Source of the DNA: an uncultured Bacteroides sp.
GTDB taxonomy: Bacteria > Bacteroidota > Bacteroidia > Bacteroidales > Bacteroidaceae
Assembly (NCBI RefSeq): GCF_905207245.1
Contig: NZ_CAJLKP010000002.1
Span: 1 to 64,000 of the forward strand
Length of the DNA: 64,000 nucleotides
Direction of reading: 5' to 3'
Below, in pieces: positions 24,500 through 34,074 of the stretch. Each line of letters opens with the position of its first letter. Position 1 is the stretch's first letter. Under the pieces are notes generated by a model. That model had not been told where the DNA came from and made no database searches. It worked only from the letters and a program-made list of their open reading frames with translations. Position numbers and translations under genes: made by a program.

Positions 24500-25429
24500 T
24501 TAAAGATAGCGGGAAGCATTCTCAGCATCCTTATGGAGCTGAGCAATAAGTTCGTCTATGGAATCGAATTTCAATTCGGGACGCAGGTAGCGGACAAAAG
24601 AAAGGCGAATGTGCTGTTCGTAAATGTCCGAATGGAAATTAAAGATATTCACTTCAATGCTACGGTCGGTGCCATTAGCCATTGTAGGACGGTAGCCAAT
24701 ACTGAGCATACCGCCATAAATCTGCCCTGCAACAGTGACACGGACAGCATACACTCCATCGGAAGGAACCAATTTATCAGGATTGTCCACCCGAAGGTTA
24801 GCAGTGGGAAAACCTATTTTACGTCCGACGCGATAACCGCTTACCACCGGGCCATTCAAAAAGTAATCATAACCCAGACAATCGGCCGCTTCCGAAACAT
24901 TACCTTCCAATAACAGTTGGCGGATGACAGAGGAACTTACTGCAGTCTCCTTATTCATATATGCACGGGCAAGAATAACTTTTATCCCCAATTCCCCTCC
25001 ATAGCGCACATAGTCATCAAACCCTTCGCTACGGTTGTGTCCGAAACGATGGTCGTAGCCTATGACAAGAGCACGTATGTTATAATGATTACGAAGGAAA
25101 AGCATAAACTCCCGTGCCGACAATATAGCAATTTCGGGAGTAAAATCAAGCATCATGCAGTAATCCAAGCCGGTTTCAGAAAGTAAGGAAACCTTTTCTT
25201 CATATGTAGTCAGTAGTTCGGGGCGATACTCCGGCTGCACAACTTTGCGCGGATGCACCGGAAAAGTCACCACCCCCGAAGCAAAACCGCATGCAGAAGC
25301 TGCTTCGCGCACCTGTTCTATCAGGTAGCGATGCCCAAGATGTACTCCATCAAAAAAACCGATGGTGGCAACACAAGGCTGGGGGAGCACTTCCGGTATG
25401 TTACGAAGCAACTGCATTTCAACTTTCAA
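24500..25429 (-). CDS. ribF: Bifunctional riboflavin kinase / FAD synthetase
   Basis: The 309-aa enzyme makes FMN from riboflavin and FAD from FMN. The N-terminal adenylyltransferase domain carries GFFDGVHLGHRYLI, and the C-terminal riboflavin kinase domain carries GRKIGFPTANL (about residue 190-200), with the metal-binding PTAN motif. Length and order match the bacterial RibF family. It is the last gene of a tight operon (Ca2+ ATPase, HAD, ribF); its start follows the HAD stop directly. Confidence 0.95.
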   Translation of the reverse strand: MKVEMQLLRNIPEVLPQPCVATIGFFDGVHLGHRYLIEQVREAASACGFASGVVTFPVHPRKVVQPEYRPELLTTYEEKVSLLSETGLDYCMMLDFTPEIAILSAREFMLFLRNHYNIRALVIGYDHRFGHNRSEGFDDYVRYGGELGIKVILARAYMNKETAVSSSVIRQLLLEGNVSEAADCLGYDYFLNGPVVSGYRVGRKIGFPTANLRVDNPDKLVPSDGVYAVRVTVAGQIYGGMLSIGYRPTMANGTDRSIEVNIFNFHSDIYEQHIRLSFVRYLRPELKFDSIDELIAQLHKDAENASRYL

Positions 25430-26047
25430 TCAACTAAACAAATGACTCCAATCTTCGCACGCTTGGGGCGTATAGGTAGAAATACCCAAAGTTTCTGCAA
25501 CACGGCAGTTCTCAGCAGAATCATCTATAAAGAAAGTCTCTTTAGGGTCTATGCCCGTTTCATCCAGCAATCTCTGGAAAATAGCTACATCAGGCTTTGC
25601 CATTTTCATTTCATAAGAAAGGAAGATTCTCTCAAAGTAGTCTTCCACCCGAAATGCCTTATAATGGAAAGCGTGTTTGCACGACCACTTCCAGTGAATG
25701 TCGTTGGTGTTGCTCAACAAATAAACTACATACTTCTCACGCAGTTTCAGCAGCAAATCCAACTTATAAGTAGGAATACCTCCCAAAAAACTATTCCATG
25801 CAGCATCTATACGGGCATCGGTCACTATCTTCCCTATTTGTTCACGAATCGCATTCCGGAACTCTGCACTGGTAATCAGCCCTTTTTCATGTTGCAAGAA
25901 AAAACCTTGCTGATGACAGACATCAAGCATGGCCTCCACATTGGGCAAGCCTAACTTTGCGAAATTCTCAATACAACGCTGGCGGTCCAGGTCAATCAAT
26001 ACGCCGCCAAAATCAATAATAAGGTTTTTAATTCCTTTTTCTTTCAT
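25430..26047 (-). CDS. HAD superfamily hydrolase (YihX-like)
   Basis: A 205-aa HAD-IA-type phosphatase. Motif I reads IIDFGGVLIDLD, where the second Asp of the usual DxD is replaced by Gly, as in the YihX/epoxide-hydrolase-N-like group. Motif II is LLSNTN, the motif III Lys is in MKMAKPD, and motif IV is FIDDSAENC. A helical cap lies between about 20 and 85. Possible substrates are sugar phosphates or FMN; the position directly before ribF makes FMN turnover worth considering. Confidence 0.88.
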   Translation of the reverse strand: MKEKGIKNLIIDFGGVLIDLDRQRCIENFAKLGLPNVEAMLDVCHQQGFFLQHEKGLITSAEFRNAIREQIGKIVTDARIDAAWNSFLGGIPTYKLDLLLKLREKYVVYLLSNTNDIHWKWSCKHAFHYKAFRVEDYFERIFLSYEMKMAKPDVAIFQRLLDETGIDPKETFFIDDSAENCRVAETLGISTYTPQACEDWSHLFS

Positions 26048-26049
26048 TT

Positions 26050-28734
26050 CTATTTCTGTGTTAAACGCCGGATGAAACGCATCGCCTCACCTACCCAAAG
26101 CACCAGTGAAGAAGAAGCGATAATAATCACCCATGTGATTAAATCAAGCGGTTCGGTACGGAATACAGCACCACCAAACTGTACAATAAGGAATTGTCCC
26201 ACCAGAATGGCAAGCACAATCAGTTCCATACCATACGATTTGGAAATCCCTTTGAAAGCCGAGTCTGTAGTACCAAACACGCGGGCATTGAAAAGGTTCC
26301 AGAATTGAAGCATTACGAAGAATGTGAAGAATATGGTCAGACGTTGCACAGTCATACCGCCCTCGGCATGGTTAAACCAGTACAACATACCCATAAGTAT
26401 AACCAGGAAAACTACTCCCGTACCTAAAATAGATGAACGCATTGCTTTGGATATAATAAAGTCGCTGCTGCTGCGCGGTTTCTCTTTCATCACACTCTCA
26501 CTGGGAGGAATGGATGCCAGTGCCAGAGCAGCAAACGTATCCATAATAAGATTTACCCAAAGCATTTGAGTCACCGTAAGCGGTAATTCCGTACCAATCA
26601 GCGAGCCAAGCAGCACAATGAGCAAAGCTACAAAATTAATGGTCAGTTGGAAGACGATGAAGCGCTGGATATTCTTATACAGCGAACGTCCCCACATCAC
26701 CGCAGTACCGATACTGTTGAAGGAGTCGTCCAACAGGGTTATGTCACTGGCCTCTTTGGCAACGGAAGTTCCCGTACCCATAGAAAGGCCTACCTGCGCA
26801 TGATTCAGCGCGGGAGCATCATTCGTTCCATCTCCCGTCACCGCTACAACTGCCCCTTTCTGCTGCAATAATTGCACCAGGCGTTGCTTATCCGTAGGAC
26901 GTGCACGAGACATAATCTTTAAATCCATTACACGGTCGAGCGCCTCCTCATCCGTCAGTTCGGCAAAGGCAGCACCTGTAATACGATTACGTTCCGTATC
27001 TTCCGGTTGCCACAAACCTATCTGGCGTGCTATTTCAGTAGCCGTACCCGGTGTGTCTCCCGTCACAATCTTGATATTGATGCCGGCTGACTGACATTTT
27101 GCAACAGCCGCAGGCACATCCTGGCGAATAGGGTCGCTGATGGCAACTACGCCAAGGAATGACAAATCATGGTCGGCAACCAACTCTACACAATCTCTCG
27201 TATCTGTATCTTCCACTATCTTGAAGGCAAAACCGAGGGTACGCATAGCCATATTCTGATAACCCAGCAATTGTTTTTCCACTGTAGAACGATATTCCAC
27301 AGCGTCCACCCGTCTGCCATCCAGAATGACATCCTTACATTTGCCAAGAACTATTTCGGGAGCACCTTTCACATATAGTACCTTCTTGCCTATTAAAGGA
27401 GATTTTACTAACGTAGCCATGAACTTGCGTTCGGTAGAGAAAGTCAACTGGTCTACAACCGAAGCATTCTCACGCAATTCCAAATAATCGCGGTTCCGGC
27501 TATTCAACCACAAGAGCAAAGCTACCTCCGTAGGATTTCCCACTCCTTTTGGCTTTTCACCTTCCGCCATCTCTTCCAGAAAAGCTGTAGAATTAGTGCT
27601 GATACCTTCTACTACTAATTTACTGATATCATCGTCACCAACTTCTCCACCATCTTTCAGACCATAGAAACTCGGTTCGTAAACCTGCATCAGATTCTGG
27701 GTTAGTGTACCCGTCTTATCCGTACAAATCACGGTGATAGCACCCATCGTCTCACAGGCATGCATCTTACGCACCAGGTTATTGGTAGAAAGCATGCGGC
27801 GCATATTCAAGGCAAGGCTCAGCGTCACGCTCATCGGCAACCCTTCGGGGACAGCCACTACAATCAGCGTCACCGCCATCATGAAATATTGCAGAGTGGA
27901 CTTCAATGCCGGAAGCCAGTCGTCGAAAGTCTGGAAAGAAGAGAAATCATAGTGTAACAGTACGTCCTTGATAAAAAAGATGGCAAATGCCAATCCGGCT
28001 ACAGAGAAGCCGATTTTACCAATCAGATTGGCAAGTTTGGTGAGTTGTATATTCAGAGGAGTAGGTTCCGTGCTCTGTTCTGTACTCTGGCGCGCCACTT
28101 TACCGATTTCCGTATCATCACCCACACAAAGCACACGCATGGTTCCGTGTCCGTCTACTACTGTCGTGCCGCGCAACACTTTGTTGGAGGCATATGTAGC
28201 CTCTTCGTCGAAATCCGCCTCTACCGTAGTTTTGTTTATTACAGGTTCACCGGTCAGATTCGACTCATTTATTTGTAAGGAGATAGCTTCCAGCAATTCG
28301 CCGTCAGCAGGAATTTCTTCTCCGGTCTCTAATACAATAATATCTCCTACCACTACATCCTTCCGGGGAATTTCCTGTACACGCCCGTTACGGATTACTT
28401 TCACCAAAGTTTCCTCATTCACCGCATTCAGCAGGTCGAACTTTTTATTGGCATCGTACTCAAAATAGAATCCGATACCCGTAGCCAGCAAAATAGCGGC
28501 AATAATACCAATGGTTTCAGCATACTCATTCTCTATAACAGAAATTATCAAAGAGAATATAGCTGCAACCAGCAACACCCTGACCACAGGGTCTTCAAAC
28601 TTTTCAAGATATAGTTTCCACAGGGAGGGGCGCTTGGGAGGCGTTAACAGATTGACTCCGTATTTTTCGCGGCTTTGCCTTACCTCGTCATCAGTAAGTC
28701 CGCCATGATAAAAATCATCTTTTGTTGCAGTCAT
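26050..28734 (-). CDS. Calcium-translocating P-type ATPase (PMCA type)
   Basis: The 894-aa cation pump exports Ca2+ at the cost of ATP. The phosphorylation motif is CTDKTGTLTQN. The M4 metal-site motif is VAVPEGLPMS, and the actuator loop has LTGEP. MVTGDxxxTA-type (VTGDTPGTA) and TGDGTNDAPAL hinge motifs are complete. About ten membrane helices are distributed in the P2 pattern. Upstream lies a TAATTTTG -7 element (minus strand, 28763-28770). It leads an operon with the HAD and ribF genes at gaps of 2 and 0 bp. Confidence 0.94.
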   Translation of the reverse strand: MTATKDDFYHGGLTDDEVRQSREKYGVNLLTPPKRPSLWKLYLEKFEDPVVRVLLVAAIFSLIISVIENEYAETIGIIAAILLATGIGFYFEYDANKKFDLLNAVNEETLVKVIRNGRVQEIPRKDVVVGDIIVLETGEEIPADGELLEAISLQINESNLTGEPVINKTTVEADFDEEATYASNKVLRGTTVVDGHGTMRVLCVGDDTEIGKVARQSTEQSTEPTPLNIQLTKLANLIGKIGFSVAGLAFAIFFIKDVLLHYDFSSFQTFDDWLPALKSTLQYFMMAVTLIVVAVPEGLPMSVTLSLALNMRRMLSTNNLVRKMHACETMGAITVICTDKTGTLTQNLMQVYEPSFYGLKDGGEVGDDDISKLVVEGISTNSTAFLEEMAEGEKPKGVGNPTEVALLLWLNSRNRDYLELRENASVVDQLTFSTERKFMATLVKSPLIGKKVLYVKGAPEIVLGKCKDVILDGRRVDAVEYRSTVEKQLLGYQNMAMRTLGFAFKIVEDTDTRDCVELVADHDLSFLGVVAISDPIRQDVPAAVAKCQSAGINIKIVTGDTPGTATEIARQIGLWQPEDTERNRITGAAFAELTDEEALDRVMDLKIMSRARPTDKQRLVQLLQQKGAVVAVTGDGTNDAPALNHAQVGLSMGTGTSVAKEASDITLLDDSFNSIGTAVMWGRSLYKNIQRFIVFQLTINFVALLIVLLGSLIGTELPLTVTQMLWVNLIMDTFAALALASIPPSESVMKEKPRSSSDFIISKAMRSSILGTGVVFLVILMGMLYWFNHAEGGMTVQRLTIFFTFFVMLQFWNLFNARVFGTTDSAFKGISKSYGMELIVLAILVGQFLIVQFGGAVFRTEPLDLITWVIIIASSSLVLWVGEAMRFIRRLTQK

Positions 28735-28808
28735 GCAATTTATTAGGTTTGATTAAGAGGTGCAAAATTACAATATTAATTTGGTAAAGCGAATGTTATT
28801 AAATCTTT

Positions 28809-30104
28809 TTATAAGTTTGTCTTACCCTCTATCTCTGTTCCCTGTTTTGGGGTTGCCTGTCCATTGAGCGGCAGAGTAAACCAGAAGGTAGACCCCTTGC
28901 CATATTCCGACTCTACACCAATCTTTCCACCCAGTTTGCGAACTATCATTTCACAGATAGAAAGCCCCAGTCCGGTACCTTTTTTATGCTGTTCCACTCT
29001 CACAAAACGTTCAAAGATATGGTCTACCTTATCCGCCGGAATACCGCCTCCGGTATCTTTTACATAAAAGTAGAGTCCATCAGCACATGGTTTATATCCC
29101 AATGTAATGCTACCCTCATCCGTAAACTTCACAGCATTCGTCATAAAATTGGCAATCACCTGCATCAGACGGTTTCTGTCGGTATACAACATACATTCTT
29201 CCGGCGGCGTTTCCCTGAAGACCTGAATAACGGCAGCCTTCTCTCCCAGTCTCATGCGCGACAACTGCTCCATATCGGACATCAATTGATTGACATCCAC
29301 TTCCGAGAAAGTAAATTCCAAAGTGCCTGCCTCTATTTTGGAAAGGTCAAGAATATCAGCAATCAATTGCTGCAACATATCATTATTGGAGTGAACAATT
29401 TCCAGAAACTGCGTCTTCTCTTCTTCCGTTCCGGCAGAAGCCAGCAATTCGGAGAAGCCGACAATGGCGTTCAGCGGAGTACGTATCTCATGGCTCATAT
29501 TAGCAAGAAAAGCCGACTTGGAGCGGTCTGCATTTTCCGCTTTCTCACGAGCCCTTAGCAATTCTCCTTCCGCCCTTTTCAAACGGGTAATGTCATGCAC
29601 AGTGATTACCATGCCCTCTTTGTCATCTATCGTCATGTACTCACCGGACACATAGGTTTCACATTCAGCCACATCACCTCTTCTGTCGCGTATATCGAGC
29701 ACAGCCTCCAAATCAGTAAAACTGCTTTTATTCTTAAAGGTTTCTTCTATCTTATTACGGATGGGGCAATTGCCACAAAGTTCATGCGTACCACAGCCGC
29801 CTTCGGCAGACAATGCATTATTGCAACGCAGCAAATCGCCTACGCGCGCCAATCGTCCTTCGGGCCTGTGTGCCTTGGTTATATCATAATAATTGGTCCG
29901 TGAGACAACAAAGTCACGGTTTATTAAAAGGATGAATGCATGTACATTTTGCATAATAGACCGGAAGAGTTCTTCTGAACTGCGTAAGGCTTTCTTAGCA
30001 TTTCCTGCTTTGAGCAATAATCTCCTGCTCCTGCCGAGTTCAAGCACATAAAGCACCAGTACTCCTACCAGTACCAGCATACCGGTTAGAATTAGTATCG
30101 TCAT
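28809..30104 (-). CDS. PAS-domain sensor histidine kinase with cysteine cluster
   Basis: A 431-aa kinase with one N-terminal membrane helix (about 2-22), a PAS domain (about 42-175), a HisKA domain (SHEIRTPLN, His near 204) and a HATPase domain with DTGGGIP and GTGLGL. The PAS region carries Cys at 94, 104, 110 and 113 (CNNALSAEGGCGTHELCGNC), a pattern found in some redox- or metal-sensing PAS domains. No receiver domain and no response regulator gene are adjacent. The catalytic half resembles the kinase at 227-2554. Confidence 0.92.
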   Translation of the reverse strand: MTILILTGMLVLVGVLVLYVLELGRSRRLLLKAGNAKKALRSSEELFRSIMQNVHAFILLINRDFVVSRTNYYDITKAHRPEGRLARVGDLLRCNNALSAEGGCGTHELCGNCPIRNKIEETFKNKSSFTDLEAVLDIRDRRGDVAECETYVSGEYMTIDDKEGMVITVHDITRLKRAEGELLRAREKAENADRSKSAFLANMSHEIRTPLNAIVGFSELLASAGTEEEKTQFLEIVHSNNDMLQQLIADILDLSKIEAGTLEFTFSEVDVNQLMSDMEQLSRMRLGEKAAVIQVFRETPPEECMLYTDRNRLMQVIANFMTNAVKFTDEGSITLGYKPCADGLYFYVKDTGGGIPADKVDHIFERFVRVEQHKKGTGLGLSICEMIVRKLGGKIGVESEYGKGSTFWFTLPLNGQATPKQGTEIEGKTNL

Positions 30105-30217
30105 AAAGAGTTCATTTACAATAAAGATGGAACAAATATATCTCTTTCAGATTAGAACAGGAAACAAAACAGGAGGAATTATTGTTATTTATAAAGAAAA
30201 CCTAAAATAACAATCTT

Positions 30218-30379
30218 ATGGACAAGTACATTTGCACCGTTTGCGAATACGTTTATGACCCTGAATTGGGCGATCCTGAAAACGGCATAGAGCCGGGAAC
30301 ATCGTTTGAAGACCTTCCTGATGATTGGGTTTGCCCCTTATGCGGAGTCGGAAAAGAAGAATTTGAGAAAGCGTCCTAA
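30218..30379 (+). CDS. Rubredoxin
   Basis: A 53-aa iron-binding electron carrier, too short for most gene finders. Two CxxC motifs, YICTVCEYVYDPE and WVCPLCGVGK, bind one Fe. The middle contains the family DPENGIEPGTSFEDLPDDW pattern (core PGTSFEDLP). In anaerobes it passes electrons to oxygen- or peroxide-reducing enzymes. The start at 30218 is the only one that fits. Its stop overlaps the convergent transporter stop by 4 bp. Confidence 0.96.
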   Translation: MDKYICTVCEYVYDPELGDPENGIEPGTSFEDLPDDWVCPLCGVGKEEFEKAS

Positions 30380-32073
30380 GACGCTTTCTTTTCTTTTACA
30401 TCACTGCTTGCCTCCACTACATTCACCACATAATCGCCCAACTTTTCACATTCGGCAATGATATCCATATAGTAAACGCCCATCTGATAATCATATTCCT
30501 TGTTGTTGACATCCAGAATATTCTGATTCTTCAGTTGGTTGCGGTAATTATTTATTTCATTCTCAAGATTAAACGACTTATTCACGTCGATACTCTGATG
30601 CTCAGAGCGTTCCACTACGACAATCATCTGGGCCAGCGCATCATCCGTCAGTTTCATCATAAAGTGAATATGGTCATATTGTTTCTCCGTAAAGTCCTGA
30701 TTAGTCTGGCGTTTGCGATTGATAGTACGCGCGAGGTTATAACAACTATCGCCGATACTCTCAATCTCCGTTACTTCACGAAGCATGGCACGTATCTGGA
30801 GCTTGCTCTCCGAACTCAAACGACCTTCTGATACCTGGTTCAGATAGTTGGCAATCTCCAACTCCATATTATCACTGATATTCTCATACTTCTCAATCCG
30901 GCTGAATAACTTATTATAGTCATCATCCTTCTCCGTATGAAGCAAATCCTGCACCATGTTGAACATGCGATGAGTACGTTCGGCAAACAGATGTATCTCC
31001 TTGTGCGCCTGCAAAATGGAAAGTTCCGCCGTAGAAAGCATACCGCCGGATATGAAGCGCAGACGATATTCTTCGTCGACTTCTTTCTGCGGAATAATGG
31101 CACAAACGGTACGTTCTATAAGTTTCACGAACCAAATAAGTATCAGCACGTTGCAAATATTAAAACAAGTGTGGAATGCCGACAATTTGAATGATACCGC
31201 CACAGCAGGGTCTTTTGTTCCCATTACGTTTTCTACAAACCAGGATACGGCACTCGTAAACGGAGAAAACAGGCAAAGCACCCAGATAACACCGAAAACA
31301 TTGAATACCAGGTGAGCCAATGCAGCCCTCCTCGCCTGTGTGTTACCGGTCAGTGCGGCAAGATTGGCGGTGATGGTGGTACCGATATTCTCACCCAGCA
31401 CCAGCGCCGCCCCCAATTCAAAACTAATCCACCCGTTGGCACACATAATCAGCGTGATAGCCATCGTTGCAGCCGATGCCTGCACAACCATAGTCAGGAT
31501 GGTACCAATAAACACAAATAAAAGAATAGAGAGGTATCCCATATCCGTATAGCTCTGCACAAAAGCCAGCATTTCGGGATTTGCTTTCAAGTCCGGCGCA
31601 TTAGATTGCAGCAAAGAAAGTCCCATGAAGAGGAAGGCAAAACCGAATATAAATTCGCCGATAGACTTACGATGACTTTTTTGAGAGAAGAGGAGAGGAA
31701 TGCCGAAAGCGAGGAGAGGAAGTGCGAAAGCGGCGATATCAACTTTAAATCCTAACGCCGAGATAATCCATGCCGTAACGGTAGTACCGATATTGGCTCC
31801 CATAATAACCCCGATGGATTGGGATAAGGTCAGCAGACCGGCGTTTACGAAACTCACCACCATAACGGTAGGTGCAGAAGAAGATTGAATCAGTGCCGTA
31901 ATCAGCACACCCGTCAGCACTCCGGTCACCCGGTTCGTAGTCATTGCCGTCAGAATTTTCCGGAGCCTGTCACCAGCGAACTTTTGAAGTCCTTCACTCA
32001 TTATTTTCATTCCGTACAGGAATAATGCCAGTGAACCAAGCAGCTTTAAAAAATCATAAAAAGAATATTCCAT
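30376..32073 (-). CDS. Na+/phosphate cotransporter family protein with PhoU-like domain
   Basis: A 565-aa inner membrane protein. The N-terminal half has two inverted Na_Pi_cotrans repeats, each with the QSSSAP / QASAAT motif, typical of NptA-type sodium-dependent phosphate transporters. The C-terminal part (about 345-560) is helical and PhoU-like, with the sequence ELGDYVVNVVEAS near its end (KLGDYVVNV). It could take up or export phosphate with PhoU-like control. It is monocistronic and convergent with rubredoxin. Confidence 0.93.
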   Translation of the reverse strand: MEYSFYDFLKLLGSLALFLYGMKIMSEGLQKFAGDRLRKILTAMTTNRVTGVLTGVLITALIQSSSAPTVMVVSFVNAGLLTLSQSIGVIMGANIGTTVTAWIISALGFKVDIAAFALPLLAFGIPLLFSQKSHRKSIGEFIFGFAFLFMGLSLLQSNAPDLKANPEMLAFVQSYTDMGYLSILLFVFIGTILTMVVQASAATMAITLIMCANGWISFELGAALVLGENIGTTITANLAALTGNTQARRAALAHLVFNVFGVIWVLCLFSPFTSAVSWFVENVMGTKDPAVAVSFKLSAFHTCFNICNVLILIWFVKLIERTVCAIIPQKEVDEEYRLRFISGGMLSTAELSILQAHKEIHLFAERTHRMFNMVQDLLHTEKDDDYNKLFSRIEKYENISDNMELEIANYLNQVSEGRLSSESKLQIRAMLREVTEIESIGDSCYNLARTINRKRQTNQDFTEKQYDHIHFMMKLTDDALAQMIVVVERSEHQSIDVNKSFNLENEINNYRNQLKNQNILDVNNKEYDYQMGVYYMDIIAECEKLGDYVVNVVEASSDVKEKKAS

Positions 32074-32154
32074 CTTTAATTAATTAGAAGGTTTTATGCC
32101 ACATCTGTTATTATATCTATATTTAACGTATTAATCACCTAAAAAGGAGACGTC

Positions 32155-33828
32155 ATGAAACACATGTTACAAATTTGTTGCAAAAATAATAATATTTCTA
32201 AAGAATTCCCTATCGGGAGTTCACTTTTGGATATTTATTACGGTTTTAATCTTAATTTTCCCTATCAGGTAGTCAGTGCAAAAGTCAATAACCGCTCCGA
32301 AGGATTGAACTTCAGGGTATATAATAATAAAGATGTAGAATTTCTCGATATACGCGATTCCTCTGGTTTGCGAACGTACGTGCGCAGCCTCTGTTTTGTA
32401 TTATATAAAGCTGTCAGCGAATTGTTTCCGGATGGAAAACTGTTTGTGGAGCATCCTGTATCCAAAGGATATTTCTGCAACCTGCGCATCGGACGCTCTA
32501 TCACGCTGGAAGATGTGTCTGCCATCAAAAAACGTATGCAGGAAATTATAGACCAAAACATCACATATCGCCGCACGGAATGCCACACCTCAGAAGCTGT
32601 ACGCATTTTCAATGAGCGGGGAATGACGGACAAGGTGAAATTGCTGGAAACTTCCGGCTCCATCTATACCTATTATTATTCATTGGGTGATACCATCGAT
32701 TATTATTATGGTAACCTGTTGCCCAGTACCGGTTTTATCTGGCTGTTCGACATCGTGAAATATTACGATGGCCTGCTGCTACGCATCCCCAACAAGGCGA
32801 ATCCCAATGTATTGGAGGAAGTTGTGAAGCAGGAAAAAATGCTCGATGTCTTCAAGGAACACCTGCGTTGGAACTATATCATGGGATTAAGCAACGTAGG
32901 CGATTTCAATCTCGCTTGCGAAGAAGGGCATGCCACCGATTTAATCAACGTAGCCGAAGCACTTCAGGAAAAAAAGATAGCCCAGATTGCCGACGACATA
33001 TACAACCGGGGCGAAAACGGTAACCGGGTGAGGCTGGTTCTCATTTCCGGTCCTTCTTCTTCGGGTAAAACCACTTTCAGCAAACGCCTCTCCGTACAAT
33101 TGATGACGAACGGATTGCGCCCCTACCCCATTGCACTGGATAATTACTTCGTGAACCGCGAAGATACTCCCAAAGACGCCAACGGTGATTATGATTACGA
33201 ATCACTCTATGCACTCGACCTCAAAAAGTTTGAAGAAGACCTGCAAGCCTTGCTGAGAGGCGAAGAGATAGACTTGCCGAGTTTCAACTTCAGTACCGGA
33301 CAACGGGAATACAAAGGTGACAAACTGAAGATTGACGAGCATACCATCCTCATTCTGGAAGGCATTCATGCGCTGAACCCTGAACTCACTCCGCAGATAC
33401 CTGCCGCGAACAAATACAAAATCTATGTGTCCGCCCTGACTACCATTTCCCTGGACGACCATAACTGGATTCCCACAACGGACAACCGTTTGCTGCGCCG
33501 CATTATCCGTGACTTCAACTATCGTGGCTATTCGGCACGCGACACCATTTCACGCTGGCCCAGTGTGCGCGCCGGAGAAGACAAATGGATTTTCCCCTAT
33601 CAGGAAAACGCCGATGTGATGTTCAACTCCGCATTGCTATTTGAATTTGCCGTGTTGCGCTGCCATGCCGAACCGATACTGACCAGTGTGCCACGCAACT
33701 GTCCGGAATATGCCGAAGCATACCGGTTACTGAAATTCATCAAATACTTTACCCCGGTACAGGATAAAGAAATCCCGCCAACCTCACTCCTGCGTGAGTT
33801 CCTGGGAGGAAGCAGTTTCAAATACTAA
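32155..33828 (+). CDS. Nucleoside (uridine-like) kinase with TGS/tRNA-synthetase-like N-terminus
   Basis: A 557-aa protein. The C-terminal half is a phosphoribulokinase/uridine kinase-type P-loop domain with GPSSSGKTTFSKRL (about residue 300) and IALDNYFVNREDTP, then LILEGIHALNP. The N-terminal half resembles the TGS and second additional (SAD) domains of threonyl-tRNA synthetase, a combination typical of Bacteroidetes and Firmicutes nucleoside kinases. It probably phosphorylates uridine or a related nucleoside in salvage. An 11-bp phased array starts 2 bp after its stop. Confidence 0.9.
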   Translation: MKHMLQICCKNNNISKEFPIGSSLLDIYYGFNLNFPYQVVSAKVNNRSEGLNFRVYNNKDVEFLDIRDSSGLRTYVRSLCFVLYKAVSELFPDGKLFVEHPVSKGYFCNLRIGRSITLEDVSAIKKRMQEIIDQNITYRRTECHTSEAVRIFNERGMTDKVKLLETSGSIYTYYYSLGDTIDYYYGNLLPSTGFIWLFDIVKYYDGLLLRIPNKANPNVLEEVVKQEKMLDVFKEHLRWNYIMGLSNVGDFNLACEEGHATDLINVAEALQEKKIAQIADDIYNRGENGNRVRLVLISGPSSSGKTTFSKRLSVQLMTNGLRPYPIALDNYFVNREDTPKDANGDYDYESLYALDLKKFEEDLQALLRGEEIDLPSFNFSTGQREYKGDKLKIDEHTILILEGIHALNPELTPQIPAANKYKIYVSALTTISLDDHNWIPTTDNRLLRRIIRDFNYRGYSARDTISRWPSVRAGEDKWIFPYQENADVMFNSALLFEFAVLRCHAEPILTSVPRNCPEYAEAYRLLKFIKYFTPVQDKEIPPTSLLREFLGGSSFKY

Positions 33829-33830
33829 TC

Positions 33831-33951
33831 CCGTGCATCCGCCGTACATCCGCCGTACCCGGTCCGTACTTGCTCCGTAGCTGCTCCGTACTCTATAGAT
33901 ACGGAGATAACACGGACTTGGTACGGAGCAGATACGGAGATAACACGGACC
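33831..33951. repeat. 11-bp phased array, CCGTAC family (array C)
   Basis: Eleven consecutive 11-mers fill this stretch exactly. The first six begin CCGTAC or CCGTAG (CCGTGC in the first), and the last five carry the complement, TACGGAG or CACGGAC, at a constant position, so the array flips orientation near CTCTATAGAT and is an imperfect inverted repeat as a whole. It begins right behind the nucleoside kinase stop. The rest of this 246-bp gap carries a TAACTTTG -7 element at 34044-34051 for the next gene. Confidence 0.85.
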
Positions 33952-34043
33952 GGGATATAAATTCGCCCGCCACTATCACCATAAAAATGGGATAAGCAAA
34001 GATTTTTAGGCGCTTTTCTTGTACAACCTACAGAAGAATGTCT

Positions 34044-34051
34044 TAACTTTG
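34044..34051 (+). promoter_or_regulatory. -7 element for the TPR kinase-like gene
   Basis: TAACTTTG fits TAnnTTTG; it lies 24 bp before the ATG at 34075. Confidence 0.5.
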
Positions 34052-34074
34052 TGAGCAAATAAAATGAATCAAAT

